The notes under the pieces: generated by a model
What the model was told of the DNA's origin: nothing
Databases searched by the model: none
Seen by the model: the letters and a program-made list of their open reading frames with translations, nothing else
Program-made: the position numbers and the translations under genes
Shown here: positions 28,264 through 36,651 of the stretch, piece after piece
Position numbering within the stretch: the first letter of the stretch is position 1
Layout: the number at the start of each line of letters is the position of its first letter
Assembly: GCA_002471825.1 (NCBI GenBank)
Contig: DKQS01000009.1
Location: forward strand, 1 to 64,000
Length of the DNA: 64,000 bases
Reading direction: 5' to 3'
Source: Flavobacteriaceae bacterium UBA7302
GTDB taxonomy: Bacteria > Bacteroidota > Bacteroidia > Flavobacteriales > Flavobacteriaceae

Positions 28264-29919
28264 ATGAAACTTCAAGAAAAACGAATATTTGAAGCAACAA
28301 TATTAATCATCAGTCTAAGCATTATTGTTTGCATTTTAGGACTGCCACTGGATTTGTTGTTGCCAGACGCCACGTTGTACGGCATGATTTCCAAAGAAAT
28401 GTACCTGACTGGAGATTACATCAACCTCTATTCATTGGGTTACGATTGGTTGGACAAACCTCACCTTCCTTTTTGGCTCACTGCCCTTTCTTTTCATCTT
28501 TTCGGGGTGTCAAATTTTGCATACAAAATTCCAGGTGTTTTGGTATTTTGTTTGGGTGCGGTTTATACTTATAAATTTGCAATTCTTCACTACAATAAAA
28601 AAACAGCTCTTCTTAGCGTAGTGATATTGATTACTTCGTTTCACAGCGTTTTATCAAATTTTGATGTTCGTGCAGAACCTTTTTTGACAGGATTTTTAAT
28701 CGCTAGTTTTTATTATTTCTCGAAATATTTAAAACAGAAAAACTTTATAAGTCTAATTTGGGCATCCTTCTTTGCTGGATTGGCCATTATGACCAAGGGC
28801 ATCTTTGCCATTTTACCCATTACCTTCGGATTGGGAGGTCATTTTTTATACTACAAAGACTGGAAGAATCTATTCAATCCGGTTTGGGTTCTCGTGGTCG
28901 CCATGATTTTGTTATTTATTGGTCCCGAATTATACAGTCTTTATGTGCAATTCGACATGCACCCTGAAAAAGTAGTTTTTGGTCAAACCAATGTATCCGG
29001 TTTAAAATTCTTCTTTTGGGATAGCCAATTCGGAAGATTTTTCAATACCGCTCCTATAAAAGGTTCTGGAGATATTTTCTTCTTCTTGCACACCTTATTG
29101 TGGGCCTTTTTGCCATGGGGTTTGTTATTTTACATCGCTACTTTTTTTAGGTTCAAGTCGTTTAAAAAAGGAACTCAAAAAGAGATGATCACCCTTTTTG
29201 GTAGCTTGTTAACCATATTGATTTTTTCCTTGAGCAAATTTCAATTGGCCCATTATACCAATATTATATTTCCGCTCATGGCTGTCCTTTGTGCCGATTT
29301 TGTACTGAGTATTTTAGAAAACAAAGACACAGTTTTCACAAAACTGACCCAATACCTGCAAGTTTTTACTTCGATAATTCTAGTGGTATTGCCTTTTGTC
29401 ATGCTCTATTTGTTTCAGCAATTGCCAAATTTATCCTTCGTGGGCTTTGTAATTCTCTCCATTGGCGGATTCATATGGATCGCTCGAAATGTCCAAACCC
29501 GCCTTATTCAATTGATGTATTTTTCGGCAGTAAGTGCAATCCTCACGTATACCTTCTTGATGATTCATTTTTATCCGACCATTCTACCTTATCAATCGGG
29601 AGCCGAAGCAGCTTTACAAGTGAATGAAAAATATGAAGGCAAGGGTCACCTCATCGATAATAAAACGCGAAGATTTGACTTTGAATTTTATCTTGATGAA
29701 TTGGTGGAACGCGTGAAAGTGGCAGATTTGGAAAACCATAAAGGAGCTGTTTTTTACAGCAACAAAAAAGAGCTGAAAGAGTTGGTTGAGAAAAACATCG
29801 CCTTCGATACGCTCGAAGTCATTCCGTTTTATCCAATTACACGATTGTCTTTGAAATTTATCAATCCAGAAACTCGACAGGAAGTCTTAGATGAGAAGTA
29901 CTTAATTCAAATTAAGTAG
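28264..29919 (+). CDS. ArnT/PMT-family (GT39) membrane glycosyltransferase (551 aa)
   Basis: Polytopic inner-membrane glycosyltransferase of GT-C fold. The first periplasmic loop has the typical PDATLYGMISKEMYLTGDYI (acidic donor-site motif) and YDWLDKPHLPFWLTALSFHLFG. There are about 11 hydrophobic segments (AFFAGLAIMTKGIFAILPI and others) and a C-terminal soluble domain of about 120 residues. Such enzymes move a sugar from a polyprenyl-phosphate donor to lipid A, protein or polysaccharide; which applies here cannot be told. Its 3' end overlaps the convergent PAP2 gene by 8 bp. Single gene with its own promoter-like box. Confidence 0.85.
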   Translation: MKLQEKRIFEATILIISLSIIVCILGLPLDLLLPDATLYGMISKEMYLTGDYINLYSLGYDWLDKPHLPFWLTALSFHLFGVSNFAYKIPGVLVFCLGAVYTYKFAILHYNKKTALLSVVILITSFHSVLSNFDVRAEPFLTGFLIASFYYFSKYLKQKNFISLIWASFFAGLAIMTKGIFAILPITFGLGGHFLYYKDWKNLFNPVWVLVVAMILLFIGPELYSLYVQFDMHPEKVVFGQTNVSGLKFFFWDSQFGRFFNTAPIKGSGDIFFFLHTLLWAFLPWGLLFYIATFFRFKSFKKGTQKEMITLFGSLLTILIFSLSKFQLAHYTNIIFPLMAVLCADFVLSILENKDTVFTKLTQYLQVFTSIILVVLPFVMLYLFQQLPNLSFVGFVILSIGGFIWIARNVQTRLIQLMYFSAVSAILTYTFLMIHFYPTILPYQSGAEAALQVNEKYEGKGHLIDNKTRRFDFEFYLDELVERVKVADLENHKGAVFYSNKKELKELVEKNIAFDTLEVIPFYPITRLSLKFINPETRQEVLDEKYLIQIK

Positions 29920-30490
29920 TTGATGCCGTTGGTTCTGGAAACAACTTGTCCAGTAGTTTTTCAATCAACTTGGCATACAAAATTCCGAGTACGATTCCCG
30001 TAATATATCCTGTAAAAACATCGGTTGGAAAATGCACCCCTAAATACAATCGACTGTATCCGAAGAAAAGCGGAAATAATACCAATAAGAAAATTCGCTT
30101 ATCAATTTTTTTAAACCAGTAAATGACAAAGGCCGTAAAAAATGTAGAAGTAGTGGCATGGCCCGACATGAAACTATAGCCTCCTGGAATGTATACGGTT
30201 CGTAGTAAGGAATTGATGGTTGGATCATTGCACGGGCGAAGTCGCATGGTGGAATTCTTGACAAAATTCACAAACTGATCGGAAATGACTACCAAAAGTA
30301 TCATGGACAGGAGTAGCAGTCCACCTTTTTTCCATCCAAACCTTTTAAAGGTTAGGTAAATGATTAATAAGAAAACGGGAGTCCAGTTAAGCTGGTTGGT
30401 TATAAACATCCAAAATGAATCCCAAAAAGAACTACCCAATCCGTTTAAGAAAAGGAGTAGTTCTTTATCGAGATTTATGATGGTATCCAT
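29912..30490 (-). CDS. PAP2-family membrane phosphatase (192 aa)
   Basis: Integral-membrane lipid phosphatase, possibly acting on undecaprenyl pyrophosphate or phosphatidate. The three catalytic motifs are intact: K78-x6-R85-P86 (KNSTMRLRP), SGH at 109-111 (FMSGHATTS) and SR-x5-H-x3-D (R147, H153, D157). Five to six hydrophobic segments are visible. It lies 4 bp after the cyclophilin-FKBP gene on the same strand, so it is probably the last gene of that operon. It overlaps the convergent GT39 gene by 8 bp. Confidence 0.88.
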   Translation of the reverse strand: MDTIINLDKELLLFLNGLGSSFWDSFWMFITNQLNWTPVFLLIIYLTFKRFGWKKGGLLLLSMILLVVISDQFVNFVKNSTMRLRPCNDPTINSLLRTVYIPGGYSFMSGHATTSTFFTAFVIYWFKKIDKRIFLLVLFPLFFGYSRLYLGVHFPTDVFTGYITGIVLGILYAKLIEKLLDKLFPEPTASTT

Positions 30491-30494
30491 TCAA

Positions 30495-31646
30495 CTATTT
30501 TCCAATTTCTAAGATTTCGATCTCGAAAATTAAATCTGATTTCGCTGGAAACGGACCGTATTTATTAGCTCCAAATCCGATGGAATAGGGAATGTAAATC
30601 AAGGCTTTTTCTTTGTCACGAAGCTTTAATACCCCTTCCTTGAATCCAGGAATCATTGGTTTGGAGGCATCGTCTAATCGGAATACGAAAGGAGTTCCTC
30701 CGTCCAAAGTAGATTGAATTTTCTTTCCGTCAGCTGTATATAAGGTAAAGTGGCTTCGTACTAACTTATCCTCCACAACTTTCTTGCCTTTGGTACGCTT
30801 TAGTTTCTTTACTTTCAATCCGGTTGAAGTCGCTTCCTCTGTATCAAAACCATTGTTCTTTAGGTAATTATCCCGGTCTACCAAATACTTTGCGTAGCGC
30901 TCTTCTTCTTCCTTTTGAGCATTTAATCGACGCTCTTTGGCAGCCGCTTTAAACTTTATCAATTCATTTTCAAATACTTCGGCCGCATCAAATGATTTTG
31001 CCTTCGATCCAATCTTGATAAAGTCGATGTCTAATATGGTATCAAACTGTTCGATACTGTTCACAACTGCCATTCGTAAAGAATCCATCGCCTTGGTTAA
31101 AGCAGTTTCATCAGTATACTTCATTTTCAACGAATCCATTTGAACGGAATTCACAATGGTTTTCCCGAATACACTGTGTTTTCCATCCAAGTATTGAATG
31201 GGTTTGTGCGTAATAAAAAACTGACTTCCATTGGCATTCTTCCCCGGATTCGCCATGGATAAAATTCCTGGTGCATCGTGACTGTATTTTAAATCTCCTT
31301 TTTCGTTTTTAGGAAATTCATCTCCAAAAATGTAACCAGGACCTCCCCTTCCAGTTTCGGTTTTGTCTCCAGCCTGAATCACAAAATTCTTCACCACCCG
31401 GTGAAAACGAATACCGTTGTAATATTTGTTCCCTCGTAACGAATCGGAAACAGAGGTATTGGTTCCCTCTGCTAGAGAAACGAAGCTAGATACCGTCATC
31501 GGTAAGTCCTCGAAATACAATTCGACCAAAATCTTCCCTTTATTGGTGTTGATAGAAGCATAAAGACCGTCGTCTAGTCCTTGGTATTCTTTGGCCAAAC
31601 AACCCGTAAGAAGTACGGCAAGAAAAATATAGACTACTTTCTTCAT
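30495..31646 (-). CDS. Cyclophilin-FKBP fusion peptidyl-prolyl isomerase lipoprotein (383 aa)
   Basis: Two different PPIase folds sit in one exported lipoprotein (lipobox LLTGC, Cys16). The N-terminal cyclophilin domain (about 28-215) has FHRVVKNFVIQAGD and GSQFFITH. A charged helical linker (about 220-270) leads to a C-terminal FKBP-like domain (about 285-383, VRSHFTLYTADGK, MIPGFKEGVLKLR, SIGFGANKYGP). Expected to act as a periplasmic folding factor. It follows gldI and another FKBP in the same operon, giving three lipoprotein PPIases in a row. Short gaps (6 bp upstream, 4 bp downstream) support one transcript. Confidence 0.88.
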   Translation of the reverse strand: MKKVVYIFLAVLLTGCLAKEYQGLDDGLYASINTNKGKILVELYFEDLPMTVSSFVSLAEGTNTSVSDSLRGNKYYNGIRFHRVVKNFVIQAGDKTETGRGGPGYIFGDEFPKNEKGDLKYSHDAPGILSMANPGKNANGSQFFITHKPIQYLDGKHSVFGKTIVNSVQMDSLKMKYTDETALTKAMDSLRMAVVNSIEQFDTILDIDFIKIGSKAKSFDAAEVFENELIKFKAAAKERRLNAQKEEEERYAKYLVDRDNYLKNNGFDTEEATSTGLKVKKLKRTKGKKVVEDKLVRSHFTLYTADGKKIQSTLDGGTPFVFRLDDASKPMIPGFKEGVLKLRDKEKALIYIPYSIGFGANKYGPFPAKSDLIFEIEILEIGK

Positions 31647-31652
31647 AATGAG

Positions 31653-32381
31653 TTATTCCTTGATAATGTCTAACAATTCAACTTCAAAGACTAAGGCTGA
31701 AAATGGAGGGATCTTTTCTCCTCTATTTTGATAACCATAAGCCAATTCTTGCGGAATGAAGAACTTGTATTTTGAACCTACGTTCATCATTAACAAGCCT
31801 TCCGAAAATCCTTTCACAAATTGGTTTACCTTTAATTCGTAAGGTTTCTTTCTATCTACAGAGCTATCAAATACTTCGCCTTTAATGGTGGTACCGTGGT
31901 AGTGTAATTTCACAATAGAAGTCGGATTTGGCTTCTTACCCTTTCCAGTTTTTAACACTTGGTATTGCAACCCGCTTGCAGTAGTTTGAACGCCTTTTTT
32001 CATTTTATTGCTCGCCAAGAATGCTTCTCCAGCCTTTTTGTTATCGGCAAACTTTTCCTCAGCATCTTTCTTCGCCTTGGCTTCTTGTTCTTTTCTTTGT
32101 TCCGCTTGCTTTTTTTGGAAGTAGGTATTTAGAATCGCGGTAACATCCTTTTCTGGAATTACAAAGCCCGACGAGTCGATTCCGTCTTCCAATCCTCTTA
32201 AGATGGCCTCTTTGTTCACTTCTCTGAAGTTTACACGCATTTGCTTAGAAATGTTTAACCCGATCGCATAACTTACCGAATCAACCTCTGTTTGAAGTGA
32301 AACATTTGAAGAACTTTTCGAATTACAGTTGAATAATGCCACTGTAATCATTAGAAAAAGTGTTGATTTAATAATTTTCAT
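31653..32381 (-). CDS. FKBP-type peptidyl-prolyl isomerase lipoprotein, FkpA-like (242 aa)
   Basis: Exported prolyl isomerase and chaperone. Signal sequence with lipobox-like LFNC, then an FKBP N-terminal dimerisation domain (about 30-130: VDSVSYAIGLNISKQM, LRGLEDGID, followed by a long Lys/Glu/Ala helix). The C-terminal FKBP domain (about 140-242) has VKLHYHGTTIKGEVFDSS, VKGFSEGLLMMNVGSKYKFFIP and LAYGYQNRGEKIPPFSALVFEVELL. The catalytic-pocket residues look intact. It lies just after gldI (1 bp apart). Confidence 0.9.
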   Translation of the reverse strand: MKIIKSTLFLMITVALFNCNSKSSSNVSLQTEVDSVSYAIGLNISKQMRVNFREVNKEAILRGLEDGIDSSGFVIPEKDVTAILNTYFQKKQAEQRKEQEAKAKKDAEEKFADNKKAGEAFLASNKMKKGVQTTASGLQYQVLKTGKGKKPNPTSIVKLHYHGTTIKGEVFDSSVDRKKPYELKVNQFVKGFSEGLLMMNVGSKYKFFIPQELAYGYQNRGEKIPPFSALVFEVELLDIIKE

Positions 32382-32382
32382 T

Positions 32383-32913
32383 TTACTTGATATTTAATAA
32401 TGTGATTTTACTTTTTATGGTTTGATAGACGCCTATTTGATCTCCGTCACCGGCAGTTCCGAAGGCGACACTGGAAGGAAAAATAAAGGTCATGGTTTCG
32501 CCGACCTTCATCAACTTCACTCCTCTTTGGACTCCAGTTAAGAAATCCTGTTTGTCAACAACATAGGTTTGTGTTCCTAATGTGTTTTCATCATAAATGA
32601 TGGAATCCCTTAAAGACATAATATTGTATGAAAACTGAATGGTATCTCCTACCTGTGGCATATTTGAATCCGCCTCAATCTTTTTGTTGTAATAGTACCA
32701 AAACCCTTGTTCTGAAGAAATGTAGGTATTTGTTGAGTCGGCCTGAATAAAAGCCTCAATATTTTGTTCTTCAAGTGCTCTAATCTTTTTAGCTTGATCA
32801 ACTGTTTGCTCAAAAACGGTGGTTGAAGGTCTTGGATTGATGGGTCTTCTTGGTTCGCTAGAAGAACAAGACATCAATAACACAATGAGCAAGAAGTAAA
32901 CAATTCTATTCAT
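32383..32913 (-). CDS. gldI: Gliding-motility FKBP-type lipoprotein GldI (176 aa)
   Basis: GldI is a peptidyl-prolyl isomerase lipoprotein needed for flavobacterial gliding and thereby for the T9SS machinery. The start is set at the ATG at 32913 (MNRIVYFLLIVLLMSCSSSEP): this gives a proper lipoprotein signal with lipobox LLMSC. The longer open frame (to 33045) lies wholly inside the upstream gene. The protein has EEQNIEAFI, ISSEQGFWYYYN and an FKBP domain (GDTIQFSYNIMSL, GVQRGVKLMKVGETMTFIFPSSVAFG). The gene order DHH phosphoesterase-gldI-FKBP matches that known in flavobacteria. The ATG overlaps the upstream stop (ATGAATAG, 8 bp), which indicates translational coupling. Confidence 0.88.
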   Translation of the reverse strand: MNRIVYFLLIVLLMSCSSSEPRRPINPRPSTTVFEQTVDQAKKIRALEEQNIEAFIQADSTNTYISSEQGFWYYYNKKIEADSNMPQVGDTIQFSYNIMSLRDSIIYDENTLGTQTYVVDKQDFLTGVQRGVKLMKVGETMTFIFPSSVAFGTAGDGDQIGVYQTIKSKITLLNIK

Positions 32914-33931
32914 AGGATACCAAAAGTTCTTCTTTGTACTTGGGTAGCAATTCCTTGAAACGAGCAACAGTAGCCAAAAGATCTTCATCAGATCTCCCAC
33001 CAGCAGCATTGGTATGCCCTCCACCATCAAAATAATTTCTGGCAAAAAGATTCACCGAAAAACTACCTTTTGACCGGAAAGAAATCTTCACAATCTTTTG
33101 TTCAACATCTTCAATAAAAATCGCTGCAAAGACAACTCCTTTTACTGATAAAGCATAGTTCACAACACCTTCTGTATCACCTTTCTCGAATTTACAACAA
33201 TCCTTCTCCGCTTGTGAAAGGGTAATGAATGCTGTATTGAATTCAGGCAGCACCTCAAGGTTTGTTAAGGCTTTTCCTAACAAACACAATCGGCCTTCAC
33301 TATTTTGATCATACACATTGTTGTGAATGCGATCATTCACAGCACCCCTATCGATTAAATCGGCAATGATTCTGTGAGTCGTACTAGTGGTTGAACGAAA
33401 GCGGAAAGAACCGGTATCGGTCATGATACCCGTGTAGATACATGTTGCAATGGTTTCATCAATCAAATCGAGATCACCATTCATTTCTATGAATTGATAC
33501 ACCATTTGACAAGTTGAAGAAATATTCACATCCGAATACATATAGGTAAAATCATCCGGCTGTTGATGATGATCAATCAATACAAAATCGTTGGGATATT
33601 CCTTAAGCGTATTTTCCATATCCCATCCAACACGATGCAAAGCATTAAAATCCAATAAAAAAACAATGTCAGACTTGGCCAAGGCGTTCTTGGATTGAAT
33701 GTTTTGCTTATCAAAGCGCAACACTTTATTAGACTCTGGAAGCCACTTTAAAAAATGGGGAAAATCATTGGGTACGACAACCTTTGGCTTGTGTCCCTTT
33801 TTTTTCAAATAGTGTTGAAGGGCTATGGTCGATCCTACGGCATCACCATCGGGATTTTTGTGACCTATAATCACAATCTTTCTCGGGCTATTCAAATAGG
33901 CTTGTAGGTTCTCAAATCCTTTCAAAATCAT
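32906..33931 (-). CDS. DHH/DHHA1 phosphoesterase, NrnA-like (341 aa)
   Basis: Probable nano-RNase and 3'-phosphoadenosine-5'-phosphate phosphatase. The DHH domain has motifs GHKNPDGDAVGS, VFLLDFNALHR and the LIDHHQQP DHH triad. The C-terminal DHHA1 domain carries GGGHTNAAGG. Length is normal for NrnA. It is the first gene of the run nrnA-like, gldI, FKBP, cyclophilin-FKBP, PAP2. NrnA acts in the cytosol while its neighbours are exported, so the operon joins unlike functions. Confidence 0.88.
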   Translation of the reverse strand: MILKGFENLQAYLNSPRKIVIIGHKNPDGDAVGSTIALQHYLKKKGHKPKVVVPNDFPHFLKWLPESNKVLRFDKQNIQSKNALAKSDIVFLLDFNALHRVGWDMENTLKEYPNDFVLIDHHQQPDDFTYMYSDVNISSTCQMVYQFIEMNGDLDLIDETIATCIYTGIMTDTGSFRFRSTTSTTHRIIADLIDRGAVNDRIHNNVYDQNSEGRLCLLGKALTNLEVLPEFNTAFITLSQAEKDCCKFEKGDTEGVVNYALSVKGVVFAAIFIEDVEQKIVKISFRSKGSFSVNLFARNYFDGGGHTNAAGGRSDEDLLATVARFKELLPKYKEELLVSYE

Positions 33932-34029
33932 AAGCAGCGAATATACAATTTAATTAAAAAAATTGCGTAATTTCGCGCCGATTTTATACCACAAGTAAAA
34001 TCAATTATTTTAAACAAATACCCATAATT

Positions 34030-34449
34030 ATGGCGACAAACAGAACATTCACAATGATTAAACCAGATGCTGTTGAAAACGGACATACTGGAGCAATTTT
34101 AGACAAAATTACAGCAGCTGGATTTAGAATCGTGGCATTAAAAAAGACACAAATGACTACTGCAGACGCTGAGACCTTTTACGCAATTCATAAGGAAAGA
34201 CCATTTTTCGGAGAATTGGTTGAATTTATGACCAGAGGTCCTATTGTAGCAGCTGTATTGGAAAAAGAGAACGCTGTTGAAGACTTTAGAACTTTAATTG
34301 GCGCTACCAACCCTGCTGAAGCTGCAGAAGGAACCATCAGAAAAATGTACGCAACTTCTGTTGGTGAAAACGCGGTTCACGGATCTGATTCTGATGAAAA
34401 TGCATCTATTGAAAGCAATTTCCACTTCTCAGGAAGAGAGATGTTTTAA
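34030..34449 (+). CDS. ndk: Nucleoside diphosphate kinase (139 aa)
   Basis: Transfers the gamma-phosphate from ATP to NDPs through a phospho-histidine. The start is RTFTMIKPDAVENGHTGAIL. The active-site His117 is in NAVHGSDSDENA, and the MTRGPIVAAVLEKENAV and RKMYATS segments match the family. Length and sequence are standard. A near-consensus box (TAATTTCG, 33968-33975) lies upstream, and a strong terminator follows. Confidence 0.97.
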   Translation: MATNRTFTMIKPDAVENGHTGAILDKITAAGFRIVALKKTQMTTADAETFYAIHKERPFFGELVEFMTRGPIVAAVLEKENAVEDFRTLIGATNPAEAAEGTIRKMYATSVGENAVHGSDSDENASIESNFHFSGREMF

Positions 34450-34463
34450 ATAAAGTATCAAAT

Positions 34464-34494
34464 AAAAAAGCCGGTCAGTTGACCGGCTTTTTTT
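34464..34494. terminator. Bidirectional terminator between ndk and the acyltransferase gene
   Basis: GCCGGTC (34470-34476), loop, GACCGGC (34481-34487), flanked by A6 and T7. It serves both convergent genes and overlaps the acyltransferase stop codon. Confidence 0.92.
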
Positions 34495-35308
34495 ATGACC
34501 AAAATTCTCTTTGCTTGTTCAATTCTTCCTCTGCTTTCAAGTATTCTTCCGCTTCTTCTGGGGATAATACTTTTAAAAAGGATGGATGTTGTTCAATGGC
34601 AAACTCGATTTTCTTCACGATTTCATCAATACTTTCGTTTTCATAATCGATTTCCAAAGGTTCTTTAATCACCATGGATTGCAAGACATTCTTTCGTTTG
34701 ATGTTCAATCCCTTTTTATCGAAGGCGCGACGAAATCCGTCAATCACAATCGGTACAACAATAGGCTTATAGGTTTTAATAATATGAGCTGTTCCTCTTC
34801 GAATGGGCTTAAACGGAGTGGTAGTTCCTTGAGGAAAGGTAATCACCCATCCGTCATCAATGGCTTTTCCGATGTTGGTGATATCTGAATTCTTCACCTG
34901 TCTATTCACATTCTTTCCTGCACTCCTCCAAGTTCGATCGATAGATACAGAACCCGTGTAAGCGAATATCTTTGGTAATAGTCCAGCTCTCATCGTTTCA
35001 CCCGCTGCAACGTAATAAATGTTCAATTTTGGCTGCCAGATGTATCCAATATTCTTGATACTGTCATCCCTGCCCTTTAAAGCGGCATTAAACACATGTA
35101 ACATGGCTGCCACATCAGCAAAATACGTTTGATGATTGGAGATAAATAATACCTTTTGCTCTGGTAAACTTCTGATGATATCAGTTCCTTCAATTTGAAG
35201 GTTATTAAAGCTACGATACCTTCCGTGTGAAACTGCACCTAAAATTCGAATGAGCCATTTTTTAATGAATAAGTAATGGCCAAATGGATTCCTCTTAAAT
35301 AAGGGCAT
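34493..35308 (-). CDS. 1-acylglycerol-3-phosphate-type acyltransferase (271 aa)
   Basis: PlsC-family membrane-associated acyltransferase. It has the catalytic NHxxxxD block (SNHQTYFADVA) and the acceptor-site block, here FPQGTTTP instead of the usual FPEGTRS, with Q and T at positions normally Glu and Arg. VPIVIDGFRRAF matches motif IV. There is an amphipathic N-terminus. The altered FPEG block suggests an unusual acceptor or a specialised paralogue. It follows the Nudix gene (gap 42 bp) on the same strand. A -7-like TACATTTG box (35340-35333) lies in the gap. Confidence 0.82.
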   Translation of the reverse strand: MPLFKRNPFGHYLFIKKWLIRILGAVSHGRYRSFNNLQIEGTDIIRSLPEQKVLFISNHQTYFADVAAMLHVFNAALKGRDDSIKNIGYIWQPKLNIYYVAAGETMRAGLLPKIFAYTGSVSIDRTWRSAGKNVNRQVKNSDITNIGKAIDDGWVITFPQGTTTPFKPIRRGTAHIIKTYKPIVVPIVIDGFRRAFDKKGLNIKRKNVLQSMVIKEPLEIDYENESIDEIVKKIEFAIEQHPSFLKVLSPEEAEEYLKAEEELNKQREFWS

Positions 35309-35332
35309 TCAAAATTATTTTTGGATGAAAAG

Positions 35333-35340
35333 CAAATGTA
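35333..35340 (-). promoter_or_regulatory. Putative -7 box of the acyltransferase gene
   Basis: Minus-strand TACATTTG matches TAnnTTTG exactly, 24 bp before the ATG at 35308. No -33 TTG at proper spacing was found. A second match (TAATTTTG, 35317-35310) abuts the start. Confidence 0.3.
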
Positions 35341-35350
35341 CAAAACAAAG

Positions 35351-35974
35351 TTAAAATAGGTCTCTGATCTCCGCAAGCATCATTGCGGTAGCTCCCCACA
35401 CAATGTGTTCTTCAAAATAAAAGCAAGGAACCATGCTTTTTTCCATGTAGGAAGTCTTCATGGGAAACTCACGAATGTTGGCATCATCAAGCAATTCTTT
35501 TAAGGGTACTTCAATGATTTGACTCACTTCATGATTGGGAACAAACTCAGGCTTGGCTTCTACAAAACCAACATAGGGTGTCACCAAAAAATTACTTGGG
35601 GGAATGTACACCTCTGTCATTTCTTTAATGATAGTTACCTCTTGTTCATCCACTCCTACTTCTTCTCGAGATTCGCGTAAAGCTGTGATTTCCTTGGTTT
35701 GATCCGATTCTTCAATCTTTCCGCCTGGAAAACTGATTTGAGCAGAGTGCTTCCCATTGTAACTAGCTCTCTGGGTCAGTAAGAATCGTGTGTTGTTTTG
35801 TTCATCCGGATAAAAAAGGGCGAGAACTGCGGCCTGCTTCGGATTACTGGCTTTGATTTTCTCCAAGGAATACTTCAATCGAAGTTTGGGAGCCAGTTTG
35901 AATTGCGCATCCAATCCACCCAAAGGTTTCTTCTCAATTTTACTTACGAAATTTTGAAATTCGTTAAAGTTCAC
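35351..35974 (-). CDS. Nudix hydrolase, CoA-pyrophosphatase-like (207 aa)
   Basis: Hydrolyses a nucleoside-diphosphate-linked compound. The full Nudix box is present (GGKIEESDQTKEITALRESREEVGV; Gly, Glu, RE and EE residues in place). The upstream AQISFPGGKIE and TQRASYNGKHSAQ resemble the NUDT7/CoAse (YeaB) group, so CoA or acyl-CoA is the likely substrate. Probably co-transcribed with the acyltransferase, which would fit a lipid/CoA theme. Confidence 0.85.
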   Translation of the reverse strand: MNFNEFQNFVSKIEKKPLGGLDAQFKLAPKLRLKYSLEKIKASNPKQAAVLALFYPDEQNNTRFLLTQRASYNGKHSAQISFPGGKIEESDQTKEITALRESREEVGVDEQEVTIIKEMTEVYIPPSNFLVTPYVGFVEAKPEFVPNHEVSQIIEVPLKELLDDANIREFPMKTSYMEKSMVPCFYFEEHIVWGATAMMLAEIRDLF

Positions 35975-35992
35975 AGATGCTAATTCTTTTAC

Positions 35993-36000
35993 TATGTTTG
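35993..36000 (+). promoter_or_regulatory. Putative -7 box of the 98-aa membrane protein gene
   Basis: TATGTTTG matches TAnnTTTG exactly, 49 bp before the ATG at 36050. No -33 element at correct spacing was found. Confidence 0.3.
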
Positions 36001-36049
36001 TAGCAGCGAAGATAATTCATTTGAACGGAAATTATTTTCACAATCAATC

Positions 36050-36346
36050 ATGAAATCAAAGTATCAAAAACTAGTTTTAAGTCTTATACTAGATGCCATC
36101 GGATTCATTCCGATTCCTGCCTTCGACTTCGTTTGGGCACCGCTTTCGGGTTATATCATGACTCGGATGTATAAGGGTCAAAAAGGAAAAATTGCCGGTG
36201 TTATCAACTTTGTAGAAGAGATTTTACCATTTCTAGACATCATACCCACCTTCACCTTAATGTGGATTTATGTGAACGTCATTGAAGGAAACAAAAATGA
36301 TTCAGAGAGTGGATCGGAAGATCCGAAGATTATTGAAATCGACTAA
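36050..36346 (+). CDS. Small two-helix membrane protein of unknown function (98 aa)
   Basis: I do not recognise a named family. It has a basic N-terminus (MKSKYQKL), a hydrophobic region with DAIGFIPIPAFDFVWAP, then GYIMTRMYKGQKGKIAG, a second hydrophobic segment (FLDIIPTFTLMWIYVNVI) and an acidic tail. The DxxGFIPIPxFDxxWAP pattern is distinctive and probably conserved. Its end overlaps the convergent DUF6787-like gene by 4 bp. Confidence 0.7.
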   Translation: MKSKYQKLVLSLILDAIGFIPIPAFDFVWAPLSGYIMTRMYKGQKGKIAGVINFVEEILPFLDIIPTFTLMWIYVNVIEGNKNDSESGSEDPKIIEID

Positions 36347-36651
36347 GATTTGAAGAGAAATCCGAGTCCCAATCGCTTTAAAAACTTCTTTTCGAAATTC
36401 CAGAAAAATTGAAACTCTCCAAACAACCATCCAACCAGAGGCAGGGTCAATTGGTAAATCGGAAAAATCAGTAGTATTCGTATAGGCCAATAGAACCAAG
36501 CACTCATGGTTTCTAGTGAAATTCCGAAGTAGTTGCAAACTGGTTTCGCAACCCATGCTGCAAAGGAACCATTGATGGCAAAAACAATCAGAATGGCGAT
36601 AATCGACCAGTTGTTACGAATTCCCCATTTATTTTTTAACCGTTCCAGCAT
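36343..36651 (-). CDS. Small membrane protein, DUF6787-like (102 aa)
   Basis: Three hydrophobic segments are visible (SIIAILIVFAINGSFAAWVA, WPIRILLIFPIYQLTLPLVGWLFG and a shorter one), with the conserved-looking LKNKWGI start and FGEFQFFWNFEKKFLKRLG end. It resembles the uncharacterised DUF6787 family of Bacteroidota. It overlaps lgt by 23 bp on the same strand, so it is the last gene of the cysS-yidD-lgt operon. Function unknown. Confidence 0.72.
   Translation of the reverse strand: MLERLKNKWGIRNNWSIIAILIVFAINGSFAAWVAKPVCNYFGISLETMSAWFYWPIRILLIFPIYQLTLPLVGWLFGEFQFFWNFEKKFLKRLGLGFLFKS

Noticed and set aside
32914..33045. Longer N-terminus for gldI
   Set aside because: The extension lies fully inside the upstream DHH gene in another frame and would bury the lipoprotein signal at residue 45. 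The ATG at 32913 gives a normal lipobox.
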